From: an uncultured Oscillospiraceae bacterium | GTDB taxonomy: Bacteria > Bacillota > Clostridia > Oscillospirales > Acutalibacteraceae | Assembly (NCBI GenBank): GCA_900545625.1 | Contig: UQZS01000001.1 | Coordinates: 1-64,000 of the forward strand | Length of the DNA stretch: 64,000 nucleotides | Reading direction: 5' to 3' | In this document: positions 8,391-16,824 of the stretch, piece after piece | How the letters are laid out: every line of letters starts with the position of its first letter | Numbering within the stretch: the first letter of the stretch is position 1 | The notes under the pieces: generated by a model | What the model was told of the DNA's origin: nothing | What the model saw: the letters and a program-made list of their open reading frames with translations, nothing else | Database searches by the model: none | Position numbers and translations under genes: made by a program

Positions 8391-9551
8391 ATGAAAATGA
8401 AAAAGGTTCTTGCCGTGCTCTTGGCGCTGACCTTAGTGGTTCTGTGCTTTGCGGCATGTGGTTCGGGTTCCTCGGATTCGAACACCATCAAAATCGGCAT
8501 GAGCGGCCCGCTGACCGGCGATAACGCGCAGTACGGTATCGGCGTTCAGAACGGTGCGCTGCTTGCTGTTGAGGAGATCAACGCAAACGGCGGCATTAAC
8601 GGCTACCAAGTTGAATTCGAAATGGAAGACGACGAGGCGGATGCCGAAAGAGCCACGAACGCATACAGCACGCTGATCGACTGGGGTATGCAGATCTCGC
8701 TCGGCTCCGTGACCTCCGGCGCCTGCGCTGCATTTCAGGGCCGCGCTTCCGAAGACAATATGTTCCTTCTGACGCCTTCTGCAACGGCAGTCGAAGCGAT
8801 CGAGGGTGATAATGCGTTCCGCGTTTGCTTCTCTGACCCGCAGCAGGGTGTTGAGGCGGCGGACTATATTGCGGGAAACAACCTTGCTACACAGGTTGCC
8901 ATTCTCTATGATGCGTCCGACACATATTCTTCCGGCATTCGGAACAGCTTCCTTGCTGAGGCTGGTGAGCAGGGCCTTAACGTAGTTGCTGATGAATCTT
9001 TTACTTCAGAGACTGCTACGGACTTCTCTGCACAACTGCAGTCCATCCGTTCTTCCGGCGCTGAACTTGTTTTCCTGCCAATTTATTACACCGAGGCTTC
9101 TCTGATCATCCAGCAGGCGAATACTGCAGGGCTTGATGTCACGTGGTTCGGCTGTGACGGTTTGGATGGCTTGCTTCGGATCGACGGCTATGATTATTCC
9201 CTGCTGGAAGGCGTCATGCTCTTGACACCGTTCACGCCTTCGTCGACGGATGAGCATACTGTAAACTTTGTGTCGAAATACACAGAGAAGTATTCGGATA
9301 CCTCTACGCTCAATCAGTTTGCTGCGGATGCATATGATGCGATCTATATCATCAAGCAGGCTGCCGAGCAGGCGGGCATCACACCGGATATGTCGGCTTC
9401 TGAGACCTGCGAGGCTTTGAAAGCCGCTATAACCAGCATCACTTTCACCGGCGTGACCGGTCAGGGCATCACCTGGGGTACGGATGGTGAGCCCTCTAAG
9501 CCGCCTATCGTTGTTCGCATTGAAAACGGCGACTACACTGTGCTTCAGTAA
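8391..9551 (+). CDS. livJ: Branched-chain amino acid ABC transporter, substrate-binding lipoprotein
   Basis: The periplasmic-binding-protein component of a Liv-type importer (Peripla_BP_6 family), expected to be tethered outside the membrane. A lipoprotein signal peptide ends in the lipobox FAAC, with Cys23 as the lipidated residue. The mature part begins with IKIGMSGPLTGDNAQYG, typical of the Leu/Ile/Val binding family. Length is 386 residues. ATG 8391 follows GGGAGG; the open frame extends further upstream only through the promoter. It heads livJHMGF. Two strong hairpins follow it, which may let livJ be made in excess over the permease. Branched-chain amino acids are the default substrate, but related systems carry amides or urea, so specificity is inferred. 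Confidence 0.92.
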   Translation: MKMKKVLAVLLALTLVVLCFAACGSGSSDSNTIKIGMSGPLTGDNAQYGIGVQNGALLAVEEINANGGINGYQVEFEMEDDEADAERATNAYSTLIDWGMQISLGSVTSGACAAFQGRASEDNMFLLTPSATAVEAIEGDNAFRVCFSDPQQGVEAADYIAGNNLATQVAILYDASDTYSSGIRNSFLAEAGEQGLNVVADESFTSETATDFSAQLQSIRSSGAELVFLPIYYTEASLIIQQANTAGLDVTWFGCDGLDGLLRIDGYDYSLLEGVMLLTPFTPSSTDEHTVNFVSKYTEKYSDTSTLNQFAADAYDAIYIIKQAAEQAGITPDMSASETCEALKAAITSITFTGVTGQGITWGTDGEPSKPPIVVRIENGDYTVLQ

Positions 9552-9568
9552 CACTTGATCTTCATTCG

Positions 9569-9604
9569 AGTATGCCGTATGGAGAAAGCTCCATACGGCA
9601 TACT
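9569..9604 (+). repeat. Perfect 16-bp inverted repeat after livJ
   Basis: AGTATGCCGTATGGAG (9569-9584) and its exact reverse complement (9589-9604) around a four-base loop. There is no strong T run after it, so it may be a transcript-stabilising or partial termination hairpin rather than a full terminator. Confidence 0.9.
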
Positions 9605-9621
9605 TTGAAATATTTAGAAAG

Positions 9622-9672
9622 CATATGTATTTTGAAAAATTGCACAGGATGCGACTTTTCAAAATACATATG
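9622..9672 (+). repeat. Perfect 17-bp inverted repeat abutting the livH ribosome binding site
   Basis: CATATGTATTTTGAAAA (9622-9638) and its exact reverse complement (9656-9672) enclose 17 bases. The right arm ends on the first G of the GGGAGG site (9672-9677) of livH, so a folded stem would sit against the Shine-Dalgarno region. Confidence 0.9.
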
Positions 9673-9683
9673 GGAGGACAGCT

Positions 9684-10565
9684 ATGGATTTTCTTTCCTA
9701 CTTGGTTTCCGGCATCAGCTTAGGTAGTATTTACGCACTGATCGCCTTGGGGTATACCATGGTATACGGCATTGCCAAAATGCTGAATTTTGCGCACGGC
9801 GATGTTATCATGATCGGCGCGTATATCATATATATTTTGGCTTCAAATGCCGGCGTACCTGCTTTTGTCAGTGTGCTTTGTTCGATTCTTGTCTGCATGG
9901 TCTTGGGCGTTGTCATTGAAAGGGTTGCCTACAAACCGCTGCGCAATGCGTCGTCTTTGGCCGTCCTGATTACTGCGATCGGCGTCAGCTATCTGCTGCA
10001 AAATGCGGCGCTGCTGATTTTCGGATCAGACACAAAGAGTTTTTCATCCGTCATTTCGATTCCGCCTGTCTCTTTGTTTGACGGTGCGCTGCACATCTCC
10101 GGTGAGACGATCGCAACCATAGTGATCTCTATCATATTGATGATCGCGCTTACACTCTTTATCAATAAGACGAAGCCCGGCAGAGCCATGCGCGCAGTAT
10201 CGGAAGATCGCGGTGCCGCGCAGCTTATGGGGATCAATGTCAACGCGACCATAACGCTGACCTTTGCCATCGGCTCGGCACTGGCGGCCGTAGCGGGCGC
10301 GCTGCTTTGTTCCGCGTATCCTGCGCTTTCCCCGACGACCGGCGCCATGCCCGGCATTAAGGCGTTTACAGCCGCGGTATTCGGCGGGATCGGCTCAATT
10401 CCCGGCGCGATGCTCGGCGGTATTCTGCTCGGTGTGATTGAAAATTTGAGTAAGGGCTATATTTCCACCCAGCTTTCCGATGCAATCGTGTTTGCCGTTT
10501 TGATTTTGGTGCTCCTGATCAAGCCTACCGGGCTTATGGGCAAGAAAATCAGCGAGAAAGTGTGA
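9684..10565 (+). CDS. livH: Branched-chain amino acid ABC permease LivH
   Basis: One of two integral membrane permeases of the Liv importer. The 293-residue protein is almost entirely hydrophobic helices, beginning with the family-typical SGISLGSIYALIALGYTMVYGIAKMLNFAHGD, and contains the conserved loop near GINVNATITLTFAIGSALAAVAGAL that contacts the ATPases. GGGAGG lies directly upstream of ATG 9684, next to a 17-bp hairpin. The stop at 10565 is 10 bases before livM, so translation is probably coupled. Function is firm as a permease and inferred for substrate. Confidence 0.94.
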   Translation: MDFLSYLVSGISLGSIYALIALGYTMVYGIAKMLNFAHGDVIMIGAYIIYILASNAGVPAFVSVLCSILVCMVLGVVIERVAYKPLRNASSLAVLITAIGVSYLLQNAALLIFGSDTKSFSSVISIPPVSLFDGALHISGETIATIVISIILMIALTLFINKTKPGRAMRAVSEDRGAAQLMGINVNATITLTFAIGSALAAVAGALLCSAYPALSPTTGAMPGIKAFTAAVFGGIGSIPGAMLGGILLGVIENLSKGYISTQLSDAIVFAVLILVLLIKPTGLMGKKISEKV

Positions 10566-10575
10566 GGTGATAGTC

Positions 10576-11673
10576 ATGGCTTCTAAAAAAAGAACGTTAA
10601 AAGCAACGACCAAAAATGACCTGATCACCTACGCTATGCTCGCCGTGATGTTTATCGTCGTACAGATTTTACAGGCGACCGGCAGCATGTCCAGCCTCTT
10701 TACGGGTCTGCTCGTGCCGCTGTGCACCTACTCCATCATGGCGGTTTCGTTGAACCTTGTTGTCGGCATTCTCGGCGATCTTTCCCTCGGCCATGCAGGT
10801 TTTATGTGCGTCGGTGCGTATATCAGTGCTTTTTTCTCCGTTACTTTTGAAGAAACGATTCAGCCAGATTGGCTTCGCTTTTTGATCGCGCTGCTGCTCG
10901 GCGGTATATGTGCCGGGATCTGCGGCCTTCTGATCGGCATCCCAGTACTGCGCTTAAAAGGTGACTATCTTGCCATCGTTACGCTTGCGTTCGGCGAGAT
11001 CATTAAGAATATTGTGAACCTGTTATATGTCGGCATTGATGAAAACGGTCTGCATGTTTCTTTGGAAAGCACCAATGCACTTGGGCTTTCCGAAAACGGA
11101 GAAGTGCTGATCAAAGGCGCACTCGGCATTACGGGCACACCGCGGGATTCCACATTTTTGATCGGTTTCATCCTGCTTGTGATCACGGTTTTTGTTTCGC
11201 TCAACCTGATCCATTCGCGTACAGGGCGTGCGGTCATGTCCATTCGTGATAACCGTATTGCGGCCGAAAGCGTTGGGATCAATGTCACGAAATATAAACT
11301 GATCGTGTTTACGGTGTCTGCGTTTTTTGCCGGGATCGCCGGCGTATTATACGCGCACAATTTGGCCTCTCTGACCGCGACGACCAGAAACTTTGGCTAC
11401 AACATGTCGATCACGATCCTGGTTTTTGTTGTGCTTGGCGGCATAGGCAGTACACGCGGTTCGATCATCGCTGCGATCATTCTGACAGCTTTGCCCGAGG
11501 TCTTGCGTGAGTTTGACAGCTACCGTATGCTGATTTATTCGATCGTGCTGATTTTGATGATGCTTGCGAATAACAATGAGAAAATCAATGTGTTCAAAGA
11601 GAAGATCTCTATCATGAACCTGTTGCAAAATAAAAAACGCGGCAACAAATTGGATAAGGAGGCGAATTCCTAA
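10576..11673 (+). CDS. livM: Branched-chain amino acid ABC permease LivM
   Basis: The second membrane permease of the Liv system, 365 residues. It shows the LivM pattern SLNLVVGILGDLSLGHAGFMCVGAY near the N-terminus and the coupling segment RAVMSIRDNRIAAESVGINVTKYKL, which docks on the ATP-binding subunits. The start is ATG 10576, since GAGGTGA (10564-10570) precedes it; a GTG at 10567 overlaps that site. The C-terminus is a basic cytoplasmic tail. Its TAA stop overlaps the livG start by one base, indicating coupled translation. Confidence 0.94.
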   Translation: MASKKRTLKATTKNDLITYAMLAVMFIVVQILQATGSMSSLFTGLLVPLCTYSIMAVSLNLVVGILGDLSLGHAGFMCVGAYISAFFSVTFEETIQPDWLRFLIALLLGGICAGICGLLIGIPVLRLKGDYLAIVTLAFGEIIKNIVNLLYVGIDENGLHVSLESTNALGLSENGEVLIKGALGITGTPRDSTFLIGFILLVITVFVSLNLIHSRTGRAVMSIRDNRIAAESVGINVTKYKLIVFTVSAFFAGIAGVLYAHNLASLTATTRNFGYNMSITILVFVVLGGIGSTRGSIIAAIILTALPEVLREFDSYRMLIYSIVLILMMLANNNEKINVFKEKISIMNLLQNKKRGNKLDKEANS

Positions 11674-12431
11674 TGGCTTTGCTGGAAGTAAAAAACCTCG
11701 GTATCCAATTCGGCGGGCTTCGTGCCGTAGATGATTTCTCAATGCAGATCGAAGCAGGGGAGCTTTACGGCTTGATCGGTCCCAACGGCGCAGGTAAAAC
11801 GACGGTATTCAACATGCTCACCGGTGTTTACAAGCCGACGGAGGGCAAGATCTTTTTAGACGGCAAAAGCATTGTCGGCAAAAAGCAAATTGAAATCAAC
11901 CGCATGGGGATCGCCAGAACCTTTCAGAATATCCGCCTGTTTCGGCAGGTGACGGTGCTGGATAACGTAAAAGTCGGTTTACACAACCAAATCAAGTACA
12001 GTACACTTTCCGGTGTGCTTAAGCTGCCGTCCTATTTCAAAAAAGAGCGGGAAATGGATGACCGCGCCATGGAACTGCTGTCGGTGTTCGGTTTGCAGGA
12101 CGATGCTGAATTACTTTCCTCTAATCTGCCTTACGGCAAGCAGCGTAAGCTGGAAATCGCGCGCGCGTTGGCAACGAATCCCAAACTTTTGCTGTTGGAT
12201 GAACCGGCAGCAGGCATGAACCCGAATGAGACCTCTGAGCTTATGGATACTATCCGATTCGTACGGGATGAATTCCACATGACGATCCTGCTTATTGAGC
12301 ATGACATGCATTTGGTTTCCGGGATCTGCGAAAAATTGACGGTCTTAAATTTCGGTAAGATACTTGCCAGTGGCGATACCGCGGAGGTATTGAAAAATCC
12401 GGAAGTCATCACCGCGTATCTTGGTGAGTAA
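11673..12431 (+). CDS. livG: Branched-chain amino acid ABC ATP-binding protein LivG
   Basis: A cytoplasmic ATPase subunit of the Liv importer, 252 residues. Walker A is GPNGAGKTT (residues 36-44), the signature motif appears as NLPYGKQRKLEIARAL, and Walker B is LLLLDEPAAGMNP, followed by the switch His in LLIEHDMHLV. The YGKQR signature variant is normal for LivG. AAGGAGG at 11657-11663 is the ribosome binding site, and the ATG overlaps the livM stop. Confidence 0.95.
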   Translation: MALLEVKNLGIQFGGLRAVDDFSMQIEAGELYGLIGPNGAGKTTVFNMLTGVYKPTEGKIFLDGKSIVGKKQIEINRMGIARTFQNIRLFRQVTVLDNVKVGLHNQIKYSTLSGVLKLPSYFKKEREMDDRAMELLSVFGLQDDAELLSSNLPYGKQRKLEIARALATNPKLLLLDEPAAGMNPNETSELMDTIRFVRDEFHMTILLIEHDMHLVSGICEKLTVLNFGKILASGDTAEVLKNPEVITAYLGE

Positions 12432-12445
12432 AGGAGGGTAACGGC

Positions 12446-13156
12446 ATGGCAATGCTTGAAGTCAAAGATCTGGAAGTCTGCTACGGCGTTATCCGTGCGG
12501 TAAAAGGCGTCTCATTTTCCGTGGAAAAAGGTGAGGTTATTGCGCTGATCGGCGCAAACGGTGCAGGCAAGACGACGATCCTGCATACCATTACGGGGCT
12601 CATCCCGGCTAAAAGCGGGAGTATCGTTTTCGAGGGAAAAGAGCTTACCAAAATGCCCGCGCATAAAATTGTTGGCATGGGGATGGCACATGTCCCCGAA
12701 GGCAGACGTATTTTTCAGGAACTGAGCGTGCTGGAAAACCTTCGTCTCGGCGCATATACGCGCAAGGACAAAGCCGGTATCCGCGAATCCCTTGAAAAGG
12801 TCTATGCACGTTTCCCGAGGCTGGAGGAGCGTAAAAACCAGATCGCCGGAACGCTTTCCGGCGGCGAGCAGCAAATGCTTGCCATGGGCAGGGCGTTGAT
12901 GAGCAATCCGCGCATTATTTTAATGGATGAGCCTTCCATGGGTCTTTCGCCGCTGCTTGTCTCGGAAATTTTTGACATTATCCGAGTCATCAGCGAAAGC
13001 GGCACGACCGTTCTGCTGGTCGAGCAGAATGCTAAAAAGGCGCTTGCCATTGCAGACCGTGCCTATGTTTTGGAAACGGGTTCCATCACACTTTCCGGCA
13101 AGGCGTCGGATCTGATGCATGACCCGTCCGTGCAAAAAGCCTATTTGGGAGAATAA
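12446..13156 (+). CDS. livF: Branched-chain amino acid ABC ATP-binding protein LivF
   Basis: The second ATPase of the Liv importer, 236 residues, expected to pair with LivG. Walker A GANGAGKTT is at residues 36-44, the signature is TLSGGEQQMLAMGRAL, and Walker B is IILMDEPSMGLSP; VLLVEQNAKKAL contains the Q/H-loop region typical of LivF. AAAGGAGG (12431-12438) precedes ATG 12446. It completes a full five-gene transporter. A cytidylate-kinase-like gene follows after 21 bases and appears to be the last gene before a terminator. Confidence 0.95.
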   Translation: MAMLEVKDLEVCYGVIRAVKGVSFSVEKGEVIALIGANGAGKTTILHTITGLIPAKSGSIVFEGKELTKMPAHKIVGMGMAHVPEGRRIFQELSVLENLRLGAYTRKDKAGIRESLEKVYARFPRLEERKNQIAGTLSGGEQQMLAMGRALMSNPRIILMDEPSMGLSPLLVSEIFDIIRVISESGTTVLLVEQNAKKALAIADRAYVLETGSITLSGKASDLMHDPSVQKAYLGE

Positions 13157-13177
13157 GTCCGGAAAGGCAGGGTAAAT

Positions 13178-13807
13178 ATGGGCGACAATTATGTGATCAC
13201 CATTGCGCGCGGCTACGGCAGCGGCGGCAGAACCGTCGGCAAAATGCTCTCCAAAGAGCTGGATATTCCGTTTTATGATCGCGAGCTCTTCTATTTGGCT
13301 TCCGAGGACAGCGGTATCAACCTTTCGCTGTTCGGTGAATCGGATGAAAAGATCAAAAAGGGGATTTTTTCGCCGTCGACACATAAATACACAGGCGGCC
13401 TGATTCCGCCTGAAAGCAGTGACTTCGTTTCCAATGAAAATTTGTTTAATTACCAGGCGAAGATCATCCGGGAGCTTGCCGAAAGCCGCTCCTGTGTGAT
13501 CGTCGGGCGCTGTGCAGACTATGTCCTGCGGGATTTTGAGAATCTCGTAGACGTGCTTGTTTGGGCGCCGCCTGAAACCTGCGTGCAGAATATTGTGGAG
13601 ATCGAAGGCTTGAGCGAGAAGGACGCCGAGCGCAAGATCAAAAAGATCGATAAACACAGAAGCGATTACTATCGCTATTATACCGGGCATGACTGGAACG
13701 ATGTGCGCAACTATTCTTTGTGCATCAACAGCGGGCGCATCGGGTTCCAAAAGACCGCCCAGGCGATTCGGCAGTTTGCTGAGCTCAAGCTCGGAAGAAA
13801 TTTATAA
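13178..13807 (+). CDS. Cytidylate kinase-like family protein
   Basis: A 209-residue P-loop protein of the cytidylate-kinase-like family (PF13189 type), distinct from the housekeeping Cmk. The N-terminus has ITIARGYGSGGRTVGKML, a nucleotide-binding loop at about residues 12-22 in which the usual GKS/T Lys is replaced by an RTVGK arrangement. A lid-like segment DAERKIKKIDKHRSDYYRYYTGHDW and SLCINSGRIG follow, as usual in this family. The substrate is unknown; these proteins are common in Clostridia, often near transporters or redox genes. It ends the liv operon, before a shared terminator. Confidence 0.82.
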   Translation: MGDNYVITIARGYGSGGRTVGKMLSKELDIPFYDRELFYLASEDSGINLSLFGESDEKIKKGIFSPSTHKYTGGLIPPESSDFVSNENLFNYQAKIIRELAESRSCVIVGRCADYVLRDFENLVDVLVWAPPETCVQNIVEIEGLSEKDAERKIKKIDKHRSDYYRYYTGHDWNDVRNYSLCINSGRIGFQKTAQAIRQFAELKLGRNL

Positions 13808-13825
13808 AAGTTCATAAGCTATACA

Positions 13826-13858
13826 AAAAGCACCTCCGATTCGATCGAAGGTGCTTTT
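13826..13858. terminator. Bidirectional terminator between the liv operon and the YfhO-like gene
   Basis: AAAAGCACCT (13826-13835) pairs with AGGTGCTTTT (13849-13858) around 13 bases. A and T runs on both sides allow it to serve both converging genes. Confidence 0.85.
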
Positions 13859-13873
13859 ATTTATGCTTATATA

Positions 13874-16699
13874 TTATTTGGAATCCGAATCCTTTTTACG
13901 GTCTTCTACGATGATATCCAAATCTAAATATTCCGCAATGAAATTATCCTGTGGCTTGGTTTTTGCAGCCGGTATCGGCAGTGTCTCTTCGCTTGTAAGC
14001 GTCGTCCATTTCTTTGTGTATTTGGGTTTATACCAAAGCCATTCACGCCTGCGGCAGATCACGAGGAATGTTCCGAAAAGGATCGCGATGCAGGTCACGA
14101 TTGCGCCTGTATAAAGTCCAGCTGAAACATACCGCAGCGTGATCTCGTGCTCGCCCGCACCGATTCTAAAGCCCAAAAGCCCTTCGGAAATCGCAAAAAT
14201 ATCCTCCGAATAAATCGGCTGTCCATCCACATAGATCTGCCAATTTTCGTCATAGGGGATGGAGGTGTAAACGATCTCGTCTTCGCCGGCGGTCAGCGTA
14301 CCGTGCAGGTAGGTATCGCTGTATGCGTCTATAGTCAGCCCGCCGTCTGCAAGCGATTCATATCCTGTTTCAAACGCGGTCATATCCATGGTGTAAGCGT
14401 AAAACTCCATCGTTCCGTTTTGCGACGTGCTTTTTACGGATACATCTACATAAACGGTTTCACCCGCATTATGTGCTCCAAGATCTAGGATATATCCATC
14501 CGACGGGGTGACGGACTTTGAGAACAGGTTGGAAGAGAAAGTGACAGTTTCAGCTTCGTCCGATTGAATGTAGACATACACGTTGCCGGTTGTCTGCGGT
14601 GTAAATTCCATCGTAAAGCTCGCACCCGCGTTTGCGTCGAGTTTTTGGAAGGAAACAGAGCCGCTTTCCACTTCGCCTTCTAAAAATTCCGCGATATTGT
14701 TGTAGCTGATGTAGTCCACATGGAGTCTTTCGAAGACAGAGGGGATACCTGTAGCCGCTGCAAACCAGTTTTCCTGCGCCATAAACGGATCCGTCGTTGC
14801 ACCCGCGTCCCAAGAGGCAACTGCCGAATTGCAGGTGAAGGCGACAGGCAGATCATATAGATTTTCATAGGCGACAAACCCATCCGTCGAGAACAGCCGG
14901 CGGTAGAACTGTGTGCTCATGTTGCTGTTATCGTTATCCACAATGTACTTCAGCCCGAACATAGCATTGTATACAGGCGTTTGCAGATTGTAGGTATAGC
15001 TGTTGATATAATTGCTGAACAGCCCGACATCGCTTTGCAGATTCGCCGTTTTTTCATATGCCATGGAGGAGAATACTGAAACACCGTTGTAATTGTACCA
15101 GCTCGGATCCATGCGCGTACGCAAATTTGTCAGTTCCATGCGATAAAAGCCGCTGTCATATTCGTCAAGCTGCGCTTTCAATTCGCGGAAATCCTGATAA
15201 TCCGACGTGTAATTGGTTTTCGACTGGTTCATGGAATATTTATTGGTATCGGCAAGCGCGATCTCCGAGAGCACCGTGCACAGCAGCAGTACAGATACAG
15301 CGGATGCCGTGTACTTTTTGTTTTTGAAAATATGCAGGATCACGACATATCCAACCGCAAATACAAGACTCAAAAGCAGCGAAATGTCATCCACATTTTT
15401 GGAGGTCAGTTCTTCAACAAAAATGATAAACACCACAAGTGCAACGCCCGAAGCGAGGACCTGCCGCACAGAAAAGGCCTTAAGCTGCGTAAAGGCGCGG
15501 TAAGCCATGCGCAGCAGGATAAAGGAATACATGAACGAAAAGCGATACGGCAGGTCATTCGGAAAATGTAAGCCGTGCCAGAAGAAGTTTAAGAAGTTCA
15601 AGTCAAAGCTCAGATAAAGTATGCCGAGCAGGCAGATATGCGCCGCTTTTTCGCGCGCGGGAATGGTTTTGCAAAACAGATATAGCGGCACAAGGATAAG
15701 CGTTAAAATACCGCAATATACATTCGGTAGGACATCCGTGCCGCTGCTGCGAATTGTCGGTTCCGTCGCCGCAAGGTGATTGGCGAGAAAATCAAAGGCG
15801 GAAAAATACTTTTGCAGGCTTTCCGGCGCGCTGCCCGAAGTCGCAGAGCTGGAGGACAATACCTCAATGAGCGGGAACAACAGCACGCAGCACAAGGAAA
15901 CAGCAAGGACAGAGTAAAAAGCGAACTGCCAGCCGGCACAGAAAAACACGGAATTTTTAAGCCGTCTGATGATCGACGGCTTGGGTTCTCCCTCACCGAG
16001 CGAGTGAAATTTTTCAGTGATTGCATATTTGGAAAAATAAAAGGTCAGGAAGTACAGGACGGCAAAAATGCAGACCATATACGCCATATAGTAATTGGTG
16101 ATAAAGCAAAGCGCCAAAGAGATGCAGTAAAGCCCGGGTTTACCGCGGCGGATGATGTTCTCGATTCCCAGCATCACCAGCGGGAACAGGTACATGGCGT
16201 CGATCCACATCACGTTCCAATAGTAAGCAACAAAATACCCGCAAAAAGCATATAGCACACCGAATGCGGCAATGCTTGCGTCGTTGCGCCCCGTAGCTGC
16301 TTTTAAATAATAAGCAAAAGAGCAAGCAGACGCAACAGACTTGAGCAGGATCATCACGGATATCGCTTCCGTGATGTTTTCATGCCCGAAAATAAAAATC
16401 AAAAGGGTAAATGGGCTGGAAAGATAATTCAGAAAATTACCGAGAAAATTACCACCGAGACCGGACTGCCACGAATACAAAAGAGAACCGCCCTCGGTAA
16501 CACGGTCATATAATTCCGCGAACAGCGGGCCGTACTGATGATACAGATCCATACGCAGGATCGTCATATCCCCAAATGGCACCAAGTCATAGCAAAAAAA
16601 GACAAGCGTCATAATGCCTGCGGCGCAAATTCCCGCAAGATATACAAATCGATTGCGGTAAAAAACGGATTGAATAGTTTTTACATTCTCTTTCGCCAT
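13874..16699 (-). CDS. YfhO-family large membrane protein
   Basis: A 941-residue protein with more than ten predicted membrane helices in its first 600 residues and a soluble, beta-rich C-terminal part ending in one last helix and a basic tail. This plan, with the early DMTILRMDLYHQYGPLFAELYDRV and WQSGLGGNFLGNFLNYLSSPF segments, marks the YfhO family. Some members help glycosylate lipoteichoic acid or handle undecaprenyl-linked sugars, so a cell-envelope glycosylation role is plausible but not shown. An open frame extends another 76 codons upstream, through the divergent promoter region; ATG at 16699, preceded by AAAGGA on the minus strand, is the start. It stands alone between two operons. 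Confidence 0.85.
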   Translation of the reverse strand: MAKENVKTIQSVFYRNRFVYLAGICAAGIMTLVFFCYDLVPFGDMTILRMDLYHQYGPLFAELYDRVTEGGSLLYSWQSGLGGNFLGNFLNYLSSPFTLLIFIFGHENITEAISVMILLKSVASACSFAYYLKAATGRNDASIAAFGVLYAFCGYFVAYYWNVMWIDAMYLFPLVMLGIENIIRRGKPGLYCISLALCFITNYYMAYMVCIFAVLYFLTFYFSKYAITEKFHSLGEGEPKPSIIRRLKNSVFFCAGWQFAFYSVLAVSLCCVLLFPLIEVLSSSSATSGSAPESLQKYFSAFDFLANHLAATEPTIRSSGTDVLPNVYCGILTLILVPLYLFCKTIPAREKAAHICLLGILYLSFDLNFLNFFWHGLHFPNDLPYRFSFMYSFILLRMAYRAFTQLKAFSVRQVLASGVALVVFIIFVEELTSKNVDDISLLLSLVFAVGYVVILHIFKNKKYTASAVSVLLLCTVLSEIALADTNKYSMNQSKTNYTSDYQDFRELKAQLDEYDSGFYRMELTNLRTRMDPSWYNYNGVSVFSSMAYEKTANLQSDVGLFSNYINSYTYNLQTPVYNAMFGLKYIVDNDNSNMSTQFYRRLFSTDGFVAYENLYDLPVAFTCNSAVASWDAGATTDPFMAQENWFAAATGIPSVFERLHVDYISYNNIAEFLEGEVESGSVSFQKLDANAGASFTMEFTPQTTGNVYVYIQSDEAETVTFSSNLFSKSVTPSDGYILDLGAHNAGETVYVDVSVKSTSQNGTMEFYAYTMDMTAFETGYESLADGGLTIDAYSDTYLHGTLTAGEDEIVYTSIPYDENWQIYVDGQPIYSEDIFAISEGLLGFRIGAGEHEITLRYVSAGLYTGAIVTCIAILFGTFLVICRRREWLWYKPKYTKKWTTLTSEETLPIPAAKTKPQDNFIAEYLDLDIIVEDRKKDSDSK

Positions 16700-16738
16700 A
16701 GCTTTATCCTTTAAAAACAGTCTCCAAATTTTATATTT

Positions 16739-16767
16739 AGTATACCACAGGCGGTAAGGCCATGCAA
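16739..16767 (-). promoter_or_regulatory. Sigma-A promoter of the YfhO-like gene
   Basis: On the minus strand TTGCAT (16767-16762), 17 bases, TATACT (16744-16739), with extended -10 TGG. It faces away from the spoIIIA operon. Confidence 0.78.
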
Positions 16768-16776
16768 CAAATTCTT

Positions 16777-16806
16777 GTTCTATTCCGGGACAAGTAACCA
16801 TATATT
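16777..16806 (+). promoter_or_regulatory. Possible sigma-E promoter of spoIIIA (weak)
   Basis: GTTCTATT (16777-16784), 14 bases and CATATATT (16799-16806) resemble the mother-cell sigma-E pattern, the factor known to drive spoIIIA in Bacillus. The implied start would lie within the ribosome binding site, leaving a very short leader, so this is tentative. Confidence 0.3.
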
Positions 16807-16824
16807 GAAGTGAGGTGAGCGAGA

